Of a DNA stretch of 64,000 nucleotides, positions 1 through 9,770 are shown piece after piece. The stretch comes from JANMDU01 sp031375105 (GTDB lineage: Bacteria > Pseudomonadota > Gammaproteobacteria > Burkholderiales > Burkholderiaceae_C). How positions within the stretch are numbered: position 1 is the stretch's first letter; each line of letters begins with the position of its first letter. Location: NCBI GenBank assembly GCA_031375105.1, contig JANMHJ010000016.1:1-64000 (forward strand), in the 5' to 3' direction. The notes beneath the pieces are model-generated. The model was given only the letters and a program-made list of their open reading frames with translations. It was not told where the DNA came from and made no database searches. The translations under genes and the position numbers were made by a program.

Positions 1-2
1 CG

Positions 3-2249
3 GTGGGCGTGACCACCACGGGGGCCACCGTGACGGCCAACGTGGGCACCACCAGCCTGCCCGAGACCACCACCACCAACAACATCGCCACCGCCACCAT
101 GGGCGGTCAATTAGCTGATGTTGCTATCACGCTTTCTGTTCCAGGTAATGCAAGCCCGGCGCAAACGATCACAGCCACAGTCGTGATCACTAATACCGGT
201 AGTGCTCCTGCACAATCGCTGAAGGTCGTACTGACGTTGCCAAATGGTTCGACTACAACGGTAGTGCTAGCAACTACGACGCTGGCATCCGGTGCTAGTA
301 CCTCGGGCGTTGTCACCTACACAGTACCTGCTGCACAAACCGCAACAATGACTTGGCGCGCCAACGTATCAACAACCACACCAGAGACGACGATACTCAA
401 TAACGTTGCAACCGGCACAACAACCATTGCCAAAGTCTTCAACGCTTCCGTCTCAGGTCGCGTCTGGCTTGATAGCAATGGCAACCGCATCTACAACACT
501 GGCATTGACAGTGACTTGTCGGGCTGGAAAGTTGAATTGATTCAGGGCAATGTGGTCGTCGGCAGTGCCACTACGGGTGTGAATGGCACATACACCATTC
601 CTAGCCAAACACCGGGTGGTGGGTATTCGATCCGCTTCCGTAACCCTGCGGGTCAAGTGATTGTGGCGACACCATTCAACCAGACTCCGACCACAGCTAA
701 CGGCAATGCATCGACGGGTACGACCACCTCGATCGTGACGGGCAGCTACGTGGTGGGTGGTCAGATTGACAATGTCACCTTGTATGCGGGGGACAATGTG
801 GCTGAGCAAAACTTGCCTATTGATCCAAGCGGCGTGGTCTACGACGCGGTGACGCGTGCGCCTGTTGCTGGCGCTCAGGTGACCTTGTTCGGACCAGCCG
901 GCACGCCTGTGCCGAACGCGGATCTGCTCGGCGGTAGTGCGTCCATGACGACAGATGCATCGGGTATCTATCAATACTGGCTGTTGCCAACCGCACCCGC
1001 CGGGGTTTATCGCTTGCAAATTACGCCACCAACCGGGTATGCCGCAACTCCTGCGCAGCAAGGTGGTGTGGCGCAGCCTGGCAACGCGCCGGGCACGAAC
1101 CCAGTCCAAGGCACGATCAGTCCAGCGGGTGTCTTTACGCCGCCAAGCAGCGTGGCCTTCATCAACGTCCAGTCCAATAGCGGCGCACCCGCCGTGGGTG
1201 TCAACGGCGCAGCAGCCGTGGGTACGGCTGGCACGCAATACTTCTTCCAGTTCAACCTCACGCCCGGCGGCCCAACACCGTCAGCAGGCGTGTTGCACAA
1301 CCATATCCCGCTCGATCCGTTGGCCAGTGGTGCGATTTTGGTCAGCAAAGTGGGCGACAAAGCCGTGGCTGAAGTGGGCGACTCCGTGCGTTACTTCATT
1401 CGCATGCGAAACACAACCGCAGGCTCAATTGCCAACGTCCAGTTGGAAGATCTGCTGCCTGCAGGCTTCCGTTACATCCCAGGCACGGCACGCCTGAATA
1501 ACAACGTGGTGGCTGATCCAGCAGGCGGTGTGGGTCGTGCGCTGACATTCAACATTGGCTCTGCCGGTGCAATTCCAGCCAACACGACGTGGGAGCTGAG
1601 CTATTACGTGCGCCTGGGCGTAGGCTCACAACAAGGTGACGGCATCAACCGTGCGACGGCTGTGTTCCAAGGTGTCAATGGTCAGGTGCGTTCCAATACG
1701 GCTCAATTCCGCGTTCGCGTGCAGGGTGGTGTGTTCAGCAACGAGGGTTGCATCATCGGTAAGGTGTATATGGATTGCGATGGCAATTCCGTGCAGAACA
1801 ACGAGAGCGGATCGCGCGAGTTAGGCATCCCAGGTGTTCGCTTGATCATGCTCGATGGCACGCAGATCACGACCGACAACGAAGGCAAGTACAGTATTTG
1901 CGGTGTGAAAGCCCAGACGCATGTGATTAAAGTGGATCGCACAACGCTGCCGAAGGGCTCGCGCCTGATGCCGTCCTCCAACCGCAATGCGGGCGTGGGC
2001 GATAGTATCTTTATCGATCTCAAAGGCGGTGAATTGGCGCGTGCCGACTTTATCGAAGGCTCTTGCTCACCCGAGGTTCTTGATCAAGTCAAGGCTCGCC
2101 GTGCTCAAGGCGGCATCTTGGCTCCTGAAAAAGAAACACCCTCTGATTTGAAAATTGACAACCGCCCTTTGCAGATTGAGCAGCAGATCCTGCCCGGTCT
2201 GCGTCCAGAATCGCCAGCACCCGGCAATGCTGGAGGTAAAGCGCCATGA
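3..2249 (+). CDS. Large DUF11/SdrD-B-type repeat surface protein, C-terminal part (5' end outside window)
   Basis: The reading frame is open from the left edge, so 748 residues are only the C-terminal part. Residues 1-145 are Thr/Ala/Val-rich beta repeats; similar ends (PETTTTNNIATAT near 20-32 and PETTILNNVATGT near 126-138) mark two repeat units of the CARDB/DUF11 type. Residues about 150-210 (GRVWLDSNGNRIYNTG) and 592-650 (GKVYMDCDGNSVQNNESG) look like SdrD B-type domains with Asp/Asn-rich, possibly calcium-binding loops. About 455-575 is another DUF11-like module. There is no C-terminal anchor. The stop overlaps the next start as ATGA, so it is probably cotranslated with the barrel gene and acts at the cell surface. 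Codon choice changes sharply near base 107, from very GC-rich to mixed, at a repeat boundary. The exact function is unknown. Confidence 0.75.
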   Translation: MGVTTTGATVTANVGTTSLPETTTTNNIATATMGGQLADVAITLSVPGNASPAQTITATVVITNTGSAPAQSLKVVLTLPNGSTTTVVLATTTLASGASTSGVVTYTVPAAQTATMTWRANVSTTTPETTILNNVATGTTTIAKVFNASVSGRVWLDSNGNRIYNTGIDSDLSGWKVELIQGNVVVGSATTGVNGTYTIPSQTPGGGYSIRFRNPAGQVIVATPFNQTPTTANGNASTGTTTSIVTGSYVVGGQIDNVTLYAGDNVAEQNLPIDPSGVVYDAVTRAPVAGAQVTLFGPAGTPVPNADLLGGSASMTTDASGIYQYWLLPTAPAGVYRLQITPPTGYAATPAQQGGVAQPGNAPGTNPVQGTISPAGVFTPPSSVAFINVQSNSGAPAVGVNGAAAVGTAGTQYFFQFNLTPGGPTPSAGVLHNHIPLDPLASGAILVSKVGDKAVAEVGDSVRYFIRMRNTTAGSIANVQLEDLLPAGFRYIPGTARLNNNVVADPAGGVGRALTFNIGSAGAIPANTTWELSYYVRLGVGSQQGDGINRATAVFQGVNGQVRSNTAQFRVRVQGGVFSNEGCIIGKVYMDCDGNSVQNNESGSRELGIPGVRLIMLDGTQITTDNEGKYSICGVKAQTHVIKVDRTTLPKGSRLMPSSNRNAGVGDSIFIDLKGGELARADFIEGSCSPEVLDQVKARRAQGGILAPEKETPSDLKIDNRPLQIEQQILPGLRPESPAPGNAGGKAP

Positions 2250-5200
2250 TCCTACGTTTCACCCCGATTGCCCTGGCAATTGCACTGCTGCCCATGTCCA
2301 CATGGGCGCAGCCCGCGCCAGCCACACGAACAGCAGCCACGAGCGCAGATGTGCCCGATGCGAAGAGCTTGTTTGAAACCGGTGGGCAAGCTGATATCGG
2401 CCCGCGCCCGTTCAACTCTTTCCTTGCTCGCCTGTCTTCACCTGTCGAGAAGATCACGCTAGCATCTGCAGCCGATAATCTACCGGCAGATGGCGTAGGC
2501 AGCACAGATATCCGCCTGCAACTATTGGATAGCAAAGGCCAAGCCATCAAAGGCGAGCAACTGGTCACGATTGAAGTTAACGGTGGTGCGCGTATCTTGC
2601 TGCCTGGCCGTTTGACATCTGAATCCGGCGCAGACCGTGGAGATATTGACCGCATAACACCTGGCGTTCAAGCCAAGGTGGTAGATGGCGTGTTGTCATT
2701 CAAATTACTAGCGCCATATCAGCCGGATGCGGTGACGATACGAGTGAGTGTCAGTGGCGTGTCTGAGCGAATCGTCGTGCGCTATGTGCCTGATCTGCGT
2801 GATATGGTTGCTGTGGGTTTGGTCGAAGGCCGCTTGCGCTCAGACAAATTCGATCCCAAGGCCATCGTGCCTGTGCGCGAGAACGATGGTTTTGAAGAGG
2901 AACTTAAAGGCTTCTCTAAAGACTTCAATGGTGGCCGCTCTAACTTCGGTGCACGCGCCGCGATGTATCTCAAAGGCAAGGTGAAGGGCGAATACCTGCT
3001 CACCATGGCCTACGACTCTGACAAAGACACGCGCAAACAGCTCTTTGAATCGATTGATCCGAATGCGTTCTATCCTGTGTATGGCGATTCGAGCCTGAAA
3101 ACCAAAGACGCGCAAAGCACAGGCAAGCTTTATGTGCGTCTCGATAAAAACCGCAGCTATTTGCTCTGGGGTGACTACACCACGCAAGATGCCAACCCAG
3201 CTCGGCGCTTGAGCCAATACAACCGCACTTTGCCTGGCCTGCGTGGCCACTATGAAGAAGGCAATGCGGTGGTCAATGCTTTCGTGGCTCAAGAAAGCTT
3301 CAAGCAAGTGGTGGATGAATTCCCGGCGCGTGGCGTTTCTGGGCCATACAGTGTGTCAAATCCCAATGGCATCAAAGGCACAGAGCGTGTTGAGATTATC
3401 GTGCGCAAGCGCGATCAGACCTCGGTGATTTTGAAAACCACATCTCTGGCACGCGAATCAGATTATGAATTCGAGCCGTTCAACGGCCAGATTCTTTTCC
3501 GCACCCCCGTACCCAGTGTGGATGATCAGCTTAACCCTGTGTCGATCCGCATCAGCTATGAAGTAGAGCAGGGCGGCAAACGTTATTTCATCTTCGGCGC
3601 AGACGCGCAATTCAAGATGTCTGATCGCCTCACGCTCGGCGCAGCCGTGGCGAAAGACGACAACCCCGTTACAGGTCAAACCATCGTTGGCGCAAATTTG
3701 GTACTCAAACTGAGCAAAAACACCGAAGTCGTCGCCGAAGTCGCGCGTTCTAAGAGCTTGGTTAACACCGATCCGAATGGCTTCAACACCAACAACAGCG
3801 CCAATTTCATCGGTAAATCGGGTGAGGTCGATGGCAATGCCGTGCGCGTTGAAATTCGCCATGCGGGTGAGCAGTTGCGAGGTAACGCCTATGTGCAGCG
3901 TGCCGACAACGATTTCAACAACGCTTCCAGCGGCCTCACAGGCGGCAAACAGGAAATCGGTGGCGCAGTCACCTACAAAGCGACTGAAAAAATCACCATC
4001 ACGGCTGATGCACAGCGCTCGCAAGACAAAATCAATGGCAGCGAAAATCAATCGGCTTCACTGGCCGCAGACCTCAAGCTCACAGATCGGCTCACGATTG
4101 GCGGTGGCGTGCGCCGTGTTGAACAAAACGCCATCAGCGCAGCGCAGCAAACCGTCAATAACTGCCTGAACACCACCAACGTCTACACCGGCTCGGTCTC
4201 AGGCTACAACACCGGTTATGGCATCAGTCAGGTGGGTAACCAGCAAATCGACCCGGCCACGGGCCTGCCCGTGATTTGCAACACGGCCATCAACCCCGTG
4301 GCTGCGCCTGCCCAAGCGCTGGATCGCACCTCTGTCTTCCTGCGTGCCGGTTACAAAGCCACAGACAAGCTCAACATAGACGGCGAACTACAAAACATCA
4401 CCGGCACGGATTCGGCTAGCACCGCCAAACTTGGCCTGCGTTATGCCGCTAGCAAAAATGTCGACCTCACCGGCGAAATGCAGCGCGAATTCGGTGCGAG
4501 CAATAACAATCTCTACCGTCTCGGTGCAGACTGGCGCGTTGCCGAGAAGACGCGCCTGTATTCGCGCTACGAGTATTCACACACTTACAGCGCCAACTAT
4601 GGTCTAGGCATTGGCCCGCTCTCACGCGCCTTCGCGTTGGGCATCGACACGCAATACATGCAAGACGGCTCGCTCTACAGCGAATACCGCCTGAACGACA
4701 GTGGCTCGGGCAAAACCATCCAAAACGCCATTGGCCTGCGCAATGGCTGGAACGTAGCCGAAGGCCTGCGCTTGCAAACCAGTGTCGAACACATCAACAG
4801 CACCAGCGGCGACTCAACAGCGTTGAGCTTGGGCGCTGAATACACGGCCAATCCGCTTTGGAAAGGCTCCGCTCGTATCCAATGGCGTGGCGATACTGCC
4901 AACACCAATTGGTTGTTCACCTTGAGCGCCGCCCGTAAACTTGATCGTGACTGGACTTTGATCGCTCGCGAGTATTTGAACCTCGTTGATCCGAAGAACG
5001 GCACAGCCGAAACGCGCCAAAACCGTTTCCAAGTCGGCTTTGCTTATCGCCCGGTGGACAACAACAAGTTTGATGCCCTCGGTCTCTTCGAGCAAAAGAG
5101 CGATAAGTCTGCCGGCGCAGACAGTGACACCAACATCATCAGCCTGCGTGCCAACTACCATCCCTCACGTCCTTGGTGGGTCTCAGGTCGCTTTGCCTAC

Positions 5201-5608
5201 AAGCGTGTGAATGAGCTGTTGCTAGGCACGGTGAATGATTCTTACAATGCCTCGCTCATCGGTGGCCGCATCACCTACGACGTGACCAATCGCTGGAGCA
5301 TCGGCGGCATCACCACCTTGCTGGTTGGCAAAGGCGGTGCCAAGCAATACGCTTATGGCCTGGAAGTGGGCTACACCGTGATGGACAACCTCATCGTTGG
5401 CCTAGGCTACAACTGGCGCGGCTTCCGTGATGACGATTTGACCGGCAGCGATTACACCAACCGGGGTTGGGTGCTGAATGTGCGCTATAAATTTGATGAA
5501 GACCTGTTCAAAGGCTCCGATTCCCGTGTCAATCGCACCTTGAATCCCCAGGGCGCGCCTGCATTGGGCACAGGCGCTGCACCCGCTAATTCCGTGAATC
5601 CGAAATGA
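2246..5608 (+). CDS. Large outer-membrane beta-barrel protein of the surface apparatus
   Basis: A protein of 1120 residues with a Sec signal peptide (MILRFTPIALAIALLPMSTWA, cleaved near residue 22). Residues about 70-165 look like an invasin/Ig-like module (ADNLPADGVGSTDIRLQLLD); from about 200 on there are long alternating hydrophobic/polar strands rich in aromatic residues and short turns, as in a barrel. The last strand is not a canonical terminal Phe: the protein ends in an Asn/Pro-rich tail. The start overlaps the previous stop (ATGA) after a good ribosome site (GGAGG at 2232-2236), and its own stop overlaps the next gene the same way. I infer that it exports or anchors the repeat protein upstream. 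It lacks a recognisable TonB box or plug, so calling it a TonB receptor is not justified. Confidence 0.65.
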   Translation: MILRFTPIALAIALLPMSTWAQPAPATRTAATSADVPDAKSLFETGGQADIGPRPFNSFLARLSSPVEKITLASAADNLPADGVGSTDIRLQLLDSKGQAIKGEQLVTIEVNGGARILLPGRLTSESGADRGDIDRITPGVQAKVVDGVLSFKLLAPYQPDAVTIRVSVSGVSERIVVRYVPDLRDMVAVGLVEGRLRSDKFDPKAIVPVRENDGFEEELKGFSKDFNGGRSNFGARAAMYLKGKVKGEYLLTMAYDSDKDTRKQLFESIDPNAFYPVYGDSSLKTKDAQSTGKLYVRLDKNRSYLLWGDYTTQDANPARRLSQYNRTLPGLRGHYEEGNAVVNAFVAQESFKQVVDEFPARGVSGPYSVSNPNGIKGTERVEIIVRKRDQTSVILKTTSLARESDYEFEPFNGQILFRTPVPSVDDQLNPVSIRISYEVEQGGKRYFIFGADAQFKMSDRLTLGAAVAKDDNPVTGQTIVGANLVLKLSKNTEVVAEVARSKSLVNTDPNGFNTNNSANFIGKSGEVDGNAVRVEIRHAGEQLRGNAYVQRADNDFNNASSGLTGGKQEIGGAVTYKATEKITITADAQRSQDKINGSENQSASLAADLKLTDRLTIGGGVRRVEQNAISAAQQTVNNCLNTTNVYTGSVSGYNTGYGISQVGNQQIDPATGLPVICNTAINPVAAPAQALDRTSVFLRAGYKATDKLNIDGELQNITGTDSASTAKLGLRYAASKNVDLTGEMQREFGASNNNLYRLGADWRVAEKTRLYSRYEYSHTYSANYGLGIGPLSRAFALGIDTQYMQDGSLYSEYRLNDSGSGKTIQNAIGLRNGWNVAEGLRLQTSVEHINSTSGDSTALSLGAEYTANPLWKGSARIQWRGDTANTNWLFTLSAARKLDRDWTLIAREYLNLVDPKNGTAETRQNRFQVGFAYRPVDNNKFDALGLFEQKSDKSAGADSDTNIISLRANYHPSRPWWVSGRFAYKRVNELLLGTVNDSYNASLIGGRITYDVTNRWSIGGITTLLVGKGGAKQYAYGLEVGYTVMDNLIVGLGYNWRGFRDDDLTGSDYTNRGWVLNVRYKFDEDLFKGSDSRVNRTLNPQGAPALGTGAAPANSVNPK

Positions 5609-5646
5609 AACCGCAATACCGCAGCCAACTTTACCCGAGGCTCGCC

Positions 5647-6765
5647 ATGAAGACTCTATTTTTATGCCTTTTGATGCCGCTTGCCCTGATAGGCTGTGCG
5701 CAGAATGCTATCAAAAACGAAGCACCCGGCCCGGCATCGCAAAGCACCGGCTTGAGCGCGCAGCAGCAGCGCATCACCGAAGAGAAGGTGCTTGCTGATC
5801 GCAAAACGATGGAATCTTTGCAGCAGCGCCTGCGCAAACTCAATGAATCTGGCATCCCGCAAAATAACTACCCCTTGGCCAAAGCCCAATGCTGGCTCGA
5901 CACGGCCAAGACGCAATACCACGAGAACGACCGCACAGGCTATATCGAAGAGTCGATGACAGAGTCGCAAAAAATCATCCAAGCCTTAGAAGCCGATAAA
6001 AACGCACGCGCTGGCTTTGAAACACCCTTGGTCGCTCGCAGCACGCGTCTGCGTGATGATCTCTGGATGGAATTAGGCAAATACAAAAACAACGCCGCTA
6101 CGCTCGCCTGCAATGCCCGCACCGTGGCCTGCGCTGAAGTGCGCTTGGTGCGCGCAGGCCATGCAGCAGAACAAACCGGCTGGCGCGCCGCCACACCTCA
6201 CGTGATGATGGCAGAGGATGGCCTGCGCCGCGCCAGCGTGGAAGCGGCGAGCTGCGCACAGCCTGTGGTGGCGCGTGCTGCTCCTGCGGCCCCAGTGGTC
6301 GCTGCTGCGCCCATAGCAACTGCCCCTGCCCCCGTACCTGCACCTGCACCTGCAACCATCGTGCGCGAAATCACCAAAGAAACCTTTGTGATTTTGGCTG
6401 ACACACTCTTCAAATTCGACAAATCTGGCCGCGATGACATGCTGCCTGGTGGCAAGGAGCGCTTAGCCGCTGTGGCTAATCGCCTCAAGACTTACCAATC
6501 GATTGCCACCCTCAGCATCGCAGGCCACACAGATCGCTTGGGCTCGGATGATTACAACAGTCCGCTCTCTCAGCGCCGCGCGGCCACCGTGCTTGAGTAT
6601 CTTGGCTCGCTGGGCGTGAAAGCTGCCAAGAGCGATGCCGTAGGAAAAGGCGAGCGCGAACCTGTGACGACGCAGTGCAGCGAGAAGCTACCACGCGCAC
6701 AGCAGATCATCTGCTTGCAACCTGATCGCCGCGTGACGATTGAAGTCACGGGCGTGGTCAAGTAA
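5647..6765 (+). CDS. OmpA-family lipoprotein
   Basis: The frame opens at 5605 in an ATGA overlap with the barrel gene, but the ATG at 5647 directly precedes a lipoprotein signal (MKTLFLCLLMPLALIGC, lipobox LIGC), so I prefer it: 372 residues. Residues about 40-100 are helical and charged; 195-245 is an Ala/Pro-rich linker. The C-terminal 120 residues form an OmpA-like peptidoglycan-binding domain with the motif GHTDRLGSDDYNSPLSQRRA and the closing QPDRRVTIEV. The likely role is tethering the three-gene outer-membrane apparatus to peptidoglycan. It is the last gene of the operon; a convergent ppc follows. Confidence 0.85.
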   Translation: MKTLFLCLLMPLALIGCAQNAIKNEAPGPASQSTGLSAQQQRITEEKVLADRKTMESLQQRLRKLNESGIPQNNYPLAKAQCWLDTAKTQYHENDRTGYIEESMTESQKIIQALEADKNARAGFETPLVARSTRLRDDLWMELGKYKNNAATLACNARTVACAEVRLVRAGHAAEQTGWRAATPHVMMAEDGLRRASVEAASCAQPVVARAAPAAPVVAAAPIATAPAPVPAPAPATIVREITKETFVILADTLFKFDKSGRDDMLPGGKERLAAVANRLKTYQSIATLSIAGHTDRLGSDDYNSPLSQRRAATVLEYLGSLGVKAAKSDAVGKGEREPVTTQCSEKLPRAQQIICLQPDRRVTIEVTGVVK

Positions 6766-6791
6766 TTCTCGTTAACTTTGCTTCTAGAAGC

Positions 6792-6860
6792 TGATTTTTA
6801 AGAAAATCGGCCTTCACCCGTTATCTTATCTATCTAGCTTGCTATTTTTTTGATAGTAAC
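6792..6860 (+). repeat. Dispersed two-hairpin repeat, copy R1 (intergenic)
   Basis: Shows both ends of the family well: a short hairpin GATTTTTAAGAAAATC, then CGGCC, CCGTTAT, and the A/T-rich terminal hairpin GCTATTTTTTTGATAGT. It fills the gap between the OmpA-lipoprotein gene and the convergent ppc, and touches the ppc stop codon. Confidence 0.8.
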
Positions 6861-9688
6861 TATCCCGTATTGCGCAGACCCGCAGCAATGCCGTTGATGC
6901 TGATGTGAATGCCGCGCTGCACTTTTTCATCTAAATCTTCGGGCTTCTTGCCAGCGCGATAGCGGCGAATCAGCTCCACTTGCAAATGATGCAGCGGGTC
7001 AATGTAGGGAAAGCGGTGCTGAATGCTGCGCGCCAGCGCCGCATTGCTCACTAAGCGCTTGCCTTCGCCGGTGATGAGTTGCAAAGCGCGCGTGGTGCGC
7101 TGCCACTCGGCCTCAATCTCGGTGAGGATTTTCTTGCGCAATTTGGTATCAGGCACAAGCTCGGCATATCGTGCGGCCAGAGACAAATCGCTCTTGGCCA
7201 GCACCATGTCCATATTGGAGAGCAGGGTGCGAAAGAAGGGCCAATCGCGGTACATTTTTTGTAGCAGCTTGCGTTGATCCTGCTTTGGGTTGCTGGCATT
7301 TTCATTCAAAAACTGCTCTACTGCAGATCCAAAACCATACCAACCCGGCAGCGTGGCGCGGCATTGGCCCCAGCTAAAGCCCCAAGGAATGGCGCGCAGG
7401 TCTTCGATCTGTTGGGTAGCTTTGCGCGACGCCGGGCGCGAGCCGATGTTCAGGCCGGCAATTTCACGCAGCGGCGTGGCGGCAAAAAAATAATCCGTGA
7501 AACCAGGCGTCTCGTACACCAGCTTGCGATAAGCACGCATCGACATCTGCGACAGTGCATTGGCTGCTTCTACAAAACTGTTAGGTGCGGCCTTGGTCGG
7601 CGTGAGTAGCGTGGCTTCCAGCGTGGCTGCGACCAGCGTTTCCAAATTGCGGCGACCAATTTCTGGATTGGCGTATTTCGAGGCGATTACCTCGCCTTGC
7701 TCTGTGACGCGAATTTGGCCGCGCACTGTGCCCGGTGGTTGCGCCAAAATGGCCTGGTAGCTCGGGCCACCGCCGCGCCCCACGGTGCCGCCTCGACCAT
7801 GGAACATGCGCAGCGTGATGCCGTGCGACGCTTTGAGCTCATCAAACAATGCCACCAATGCGATCTCGGCGCGATACAGCTCCCAGTTGCTGGTGAAAAT
7901 ACCGCCGTCTTTATTGCTGTCAGAGTAGCCCAGCATGATGTCTTGCTCGGGGGAGTCTTGCAACGCGCCTTCATGCGCGGAGCGTTTGACCATGGCTGTG
8001 ATGCCAGGGAGGGCGTAAAACTCACGCATGATCGGCGCGGCGCTTTGCAGATCGGCAATCGTTTCAAACAGCGGGACGATGATGAGCTCGGCGGTCGCGT
8101 CTTCCGCCAAAATGCCGCGCATCAGGCCCGTTTCTTTTTGCAGCAGCAGCACTTCTAGTAAATCACTCACACTCTCGGTGTGGCTGATGATGTAGTGCAA
8201 GATGGCCGGTGCGCCATAGCGCTGGCGGGCGCGTTTGGCGGCTTCAAAGATCGCCAATTCGCTGCGGGCGTGTTCACTGTATTGTGCGTTGATCACACGT
8301 AGCGGCCGAGCATCGCTGAGTAACTTCAAAAGCAGTGCGCGTTTGGCTGATTCATCCAGCGAAGAGTAATGCGATTCGATCCGCGCCGTGGCCAGAAGCT
8401 CGGCGATCACTTCTTCGTGCTTATCTGAGCTTTGGCGCAGATCAATCGTGGCCAGATGAAAGCCAAACACCTGCACAGCGCGAATCAGCGCGCTCAGGCG
8501 CATGCCGACAAGATGCGCGCCGTTGGTCGCTTGCAGCGAGGCCTCAATCGTGCGCAGGTCGGCGAGGAATTCTTCGCTGTTGGCATAGGGGTTTTGCGGC
8601 GCGGCAGCGTGACGGGCGGCCTCGGTGCCGGTCAGCTCTTGCAAGCTTGCCGCGAGACGGGCATACACGCCAATCAGGGCGCGGCGGTAAGGCTCGTCTT
8701 TGCGGTGCTCGCTAACATCTGGGCTGCGCTTGGCCAGAAGCTGCATCTCATCGGTCACGCCCACAAGCATCAGCGAGGTAGACAGCTCTGCGCCCAAGAA
8801 ATGCACTTCGCGCAGATGATGGCGCAATGCCGTTTCACTTTGGCGGCGCAGCGCCAACTCCAGAGTGGACGCAGTCACATTCGGATTGCCATCGCGATCA
8901 CCACCGATCCAGTTGCCCATGCGGAAAAAGGCTTCGTCAATTTTGCCCACGCGCTCTTCCACGTCTTCATACAGGCGCGGAATTTCTTTGAGGAAGGTGG
9001 CTTCAAAATAGGAGAGCGCGTTCTCAATCTCGTCAGCCACTTGCAATTTCGTATAGCGCAGCAAGCGGGTTTGCCACAGCTGCGTGACGCGGGCGCGAAG
9101 CTGAAGCTCCAGTAAGGACTTTTCTCTTGCTATTAAATCATGAGCATCCCGCGCAGATAATATAACGGCAATCGCCCGTTCTGCGTCCAAAATACTCTTG
9201 CGTTGCACTTCCGTGGGATGCGCTGTAAGCACCGGGGAGATGTAAGCAGATTTCAGCATCTTTGCGATACTTTTGACAGTGTGACCGCTGGCACGCAAAC
9301 GCACAAAAGCAGCATCTAAGCTACCGTCTTGCACATCACCGCGCCGCTCGTGAATGGCCCGGCGGCGGATGTGGTGGCGATCTTCGGCGAGATTGGCCAA
9401 ATGGCTGAAATAGGTGAAGGCACGAATCACGCTGACGGTTTGCTCGTTCGACAGCGACTTGAGCAGTTTCTTCAAATCACTTTCAGCCTGCGCATCGGCA
9501 TGGCGGCGAAATGCCACTGAGAGTTTGCGTACTTTTTCCACGATCTCATAGACAGCCGCACCTTCTTGCTCGCGGATCACATCGCCCAAAATGCGGCCCA
9601 GCAAGCGGATGTCTTCGATCAGCGGGCGATCTTTGTCTTTTTTGGAATCTACAGGAGAAGGAGCGAGGGGCGTGTTCATGCACAGCAT
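6860..9688 (-). CDS. ppc: Phosphoenolpyruvate carboxylase
   Basis: Carboxylates phosphoenolpyruvate with bicarbonate to oxaloacetate, refilling the citric acid cycle in the cytoplasm. Length 942 residues, slightly above the usual 880-930. The catalytic histidine lies in VLTAHPTEVQRKS (His157); the glycine loop FHGRGGTVGRGGGPS and the canonical C-terminus (GLRNTG) are present. Two in-frame ATGs (9688 and 9679) are possible starts. Residues about 171-187, between HPTEVQRKS and the conserved LRARVTQLWQTR, are encoded by repeat copy R2, which replaces a normally variable segment. Monocistronic, divergent from hemC. Confidence 0.97.
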   Translation of the reverse strand: MLCMNTPLAPSPVDSKKDKDRPLIEDIRLLGRILGDVIREQEGAAVYEIVEKVRKLSVAFRRHADAQAESDLKKLLKSLSNEQTVSVIRAFTYFSHLANLAEDRHHIRRRAIHERRGDVQDGSLDAAFVRLRASGHTVKSIAKMLKSAYISPVLTAHPTEVQRKSILDAERAIAVILSARDAHDLIAREKSLLELQLRARVTQLWQTRLLRYTKLQVADEIENALSYFEATFLKEIPRLYEDVEERVGKIDEAFFRMGNWIGGDRDGNPNVTASTLELALRRQSETALRHHLREVHFLGAELSTSLMLVGVTDEMQLLAKRSPDVSEHRKDEPYRRALIGVYARLAASLQELTGTEAARHAAAPQNPYANSEEFLADLRTIEASLQATNGAHLVGMRLSALIRAVQVFGFHLATIDLRQSSDKHEEVIAELLATARIESHYSSLDESAKRALLLKLLSDARPLRVINAQYSEHARSELAIFEAAKRARQRYGAPAILHYIISHTESVSDLLEVLLLQKETGLMRGILAEDATAELIIVPLFETIADLQSAAPIMREFYALPGITAMVKRSAHEGALQDSPEQDIMLGYSDSNKDGGIFTSNWELYRAEIALVALFDELKASHGITLRMFHGRGGTVGRGGGPSYQAILAQPPGTVRGQIRVTEQGEVIASKYANPEIGRRNLETLVAATLEATLLTPTKAAPNSFVEAANALSQMSMRAYRKLVYETPGFTDYFFAATPLREIAGLNIGSRPASRKATQQIEDLRAIPWGFSWGQCRATLPGWYGFGSAVEQFLNENASNPKQDQRKLLQKMYRDWPFFRTLLSNMDMVLAKSDLSLAARYAELVPDTKLRKKILTEIEAEWQRTTRALQLITGEGKRLVSNAALARSIQHRFPYIDPLHHLQVELIRRYRAGKKPEDLDEKVQRGIHISINGIAAGLRNTG
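9128..9180 (-). repeat. Dispersed two-hairpin repeat, copy R2 (inside ppc)
   Basis: On the ppc coding strand it reads GCCGTTATATTATCTGCGCG and ends in a partly decayed terminal hairpin (TTTAATAGCA). It is translated in frame as AVILSARDAHDLIA, the single open frame of the repeat's sense strand. Only the 3' two thirds of the repeat are recognisable. Confidence 0.8.
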
Positions 9689-9770
9689 GCTAGCATCGAA
9701 GACTGGGTATTCATTACAGGACGGTTACGCCTGAATGGATCGTTTGGAATGCCCGCTATCACATCCCGTT

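Noticed and set aside
453..1238. Long open frame on the minus strand (261 codons) opposite the repeat protein
   Set aside because: It lies wholly antisense to a clear coding frame, has no family resemblance and reflects the codon bias of the real gene.
2246..5608. TonB-dependent receptor
   Set aside because: No TonB box or plug domain can be seen, and the N-terminal domain looks Ig-like rather than plug-like.
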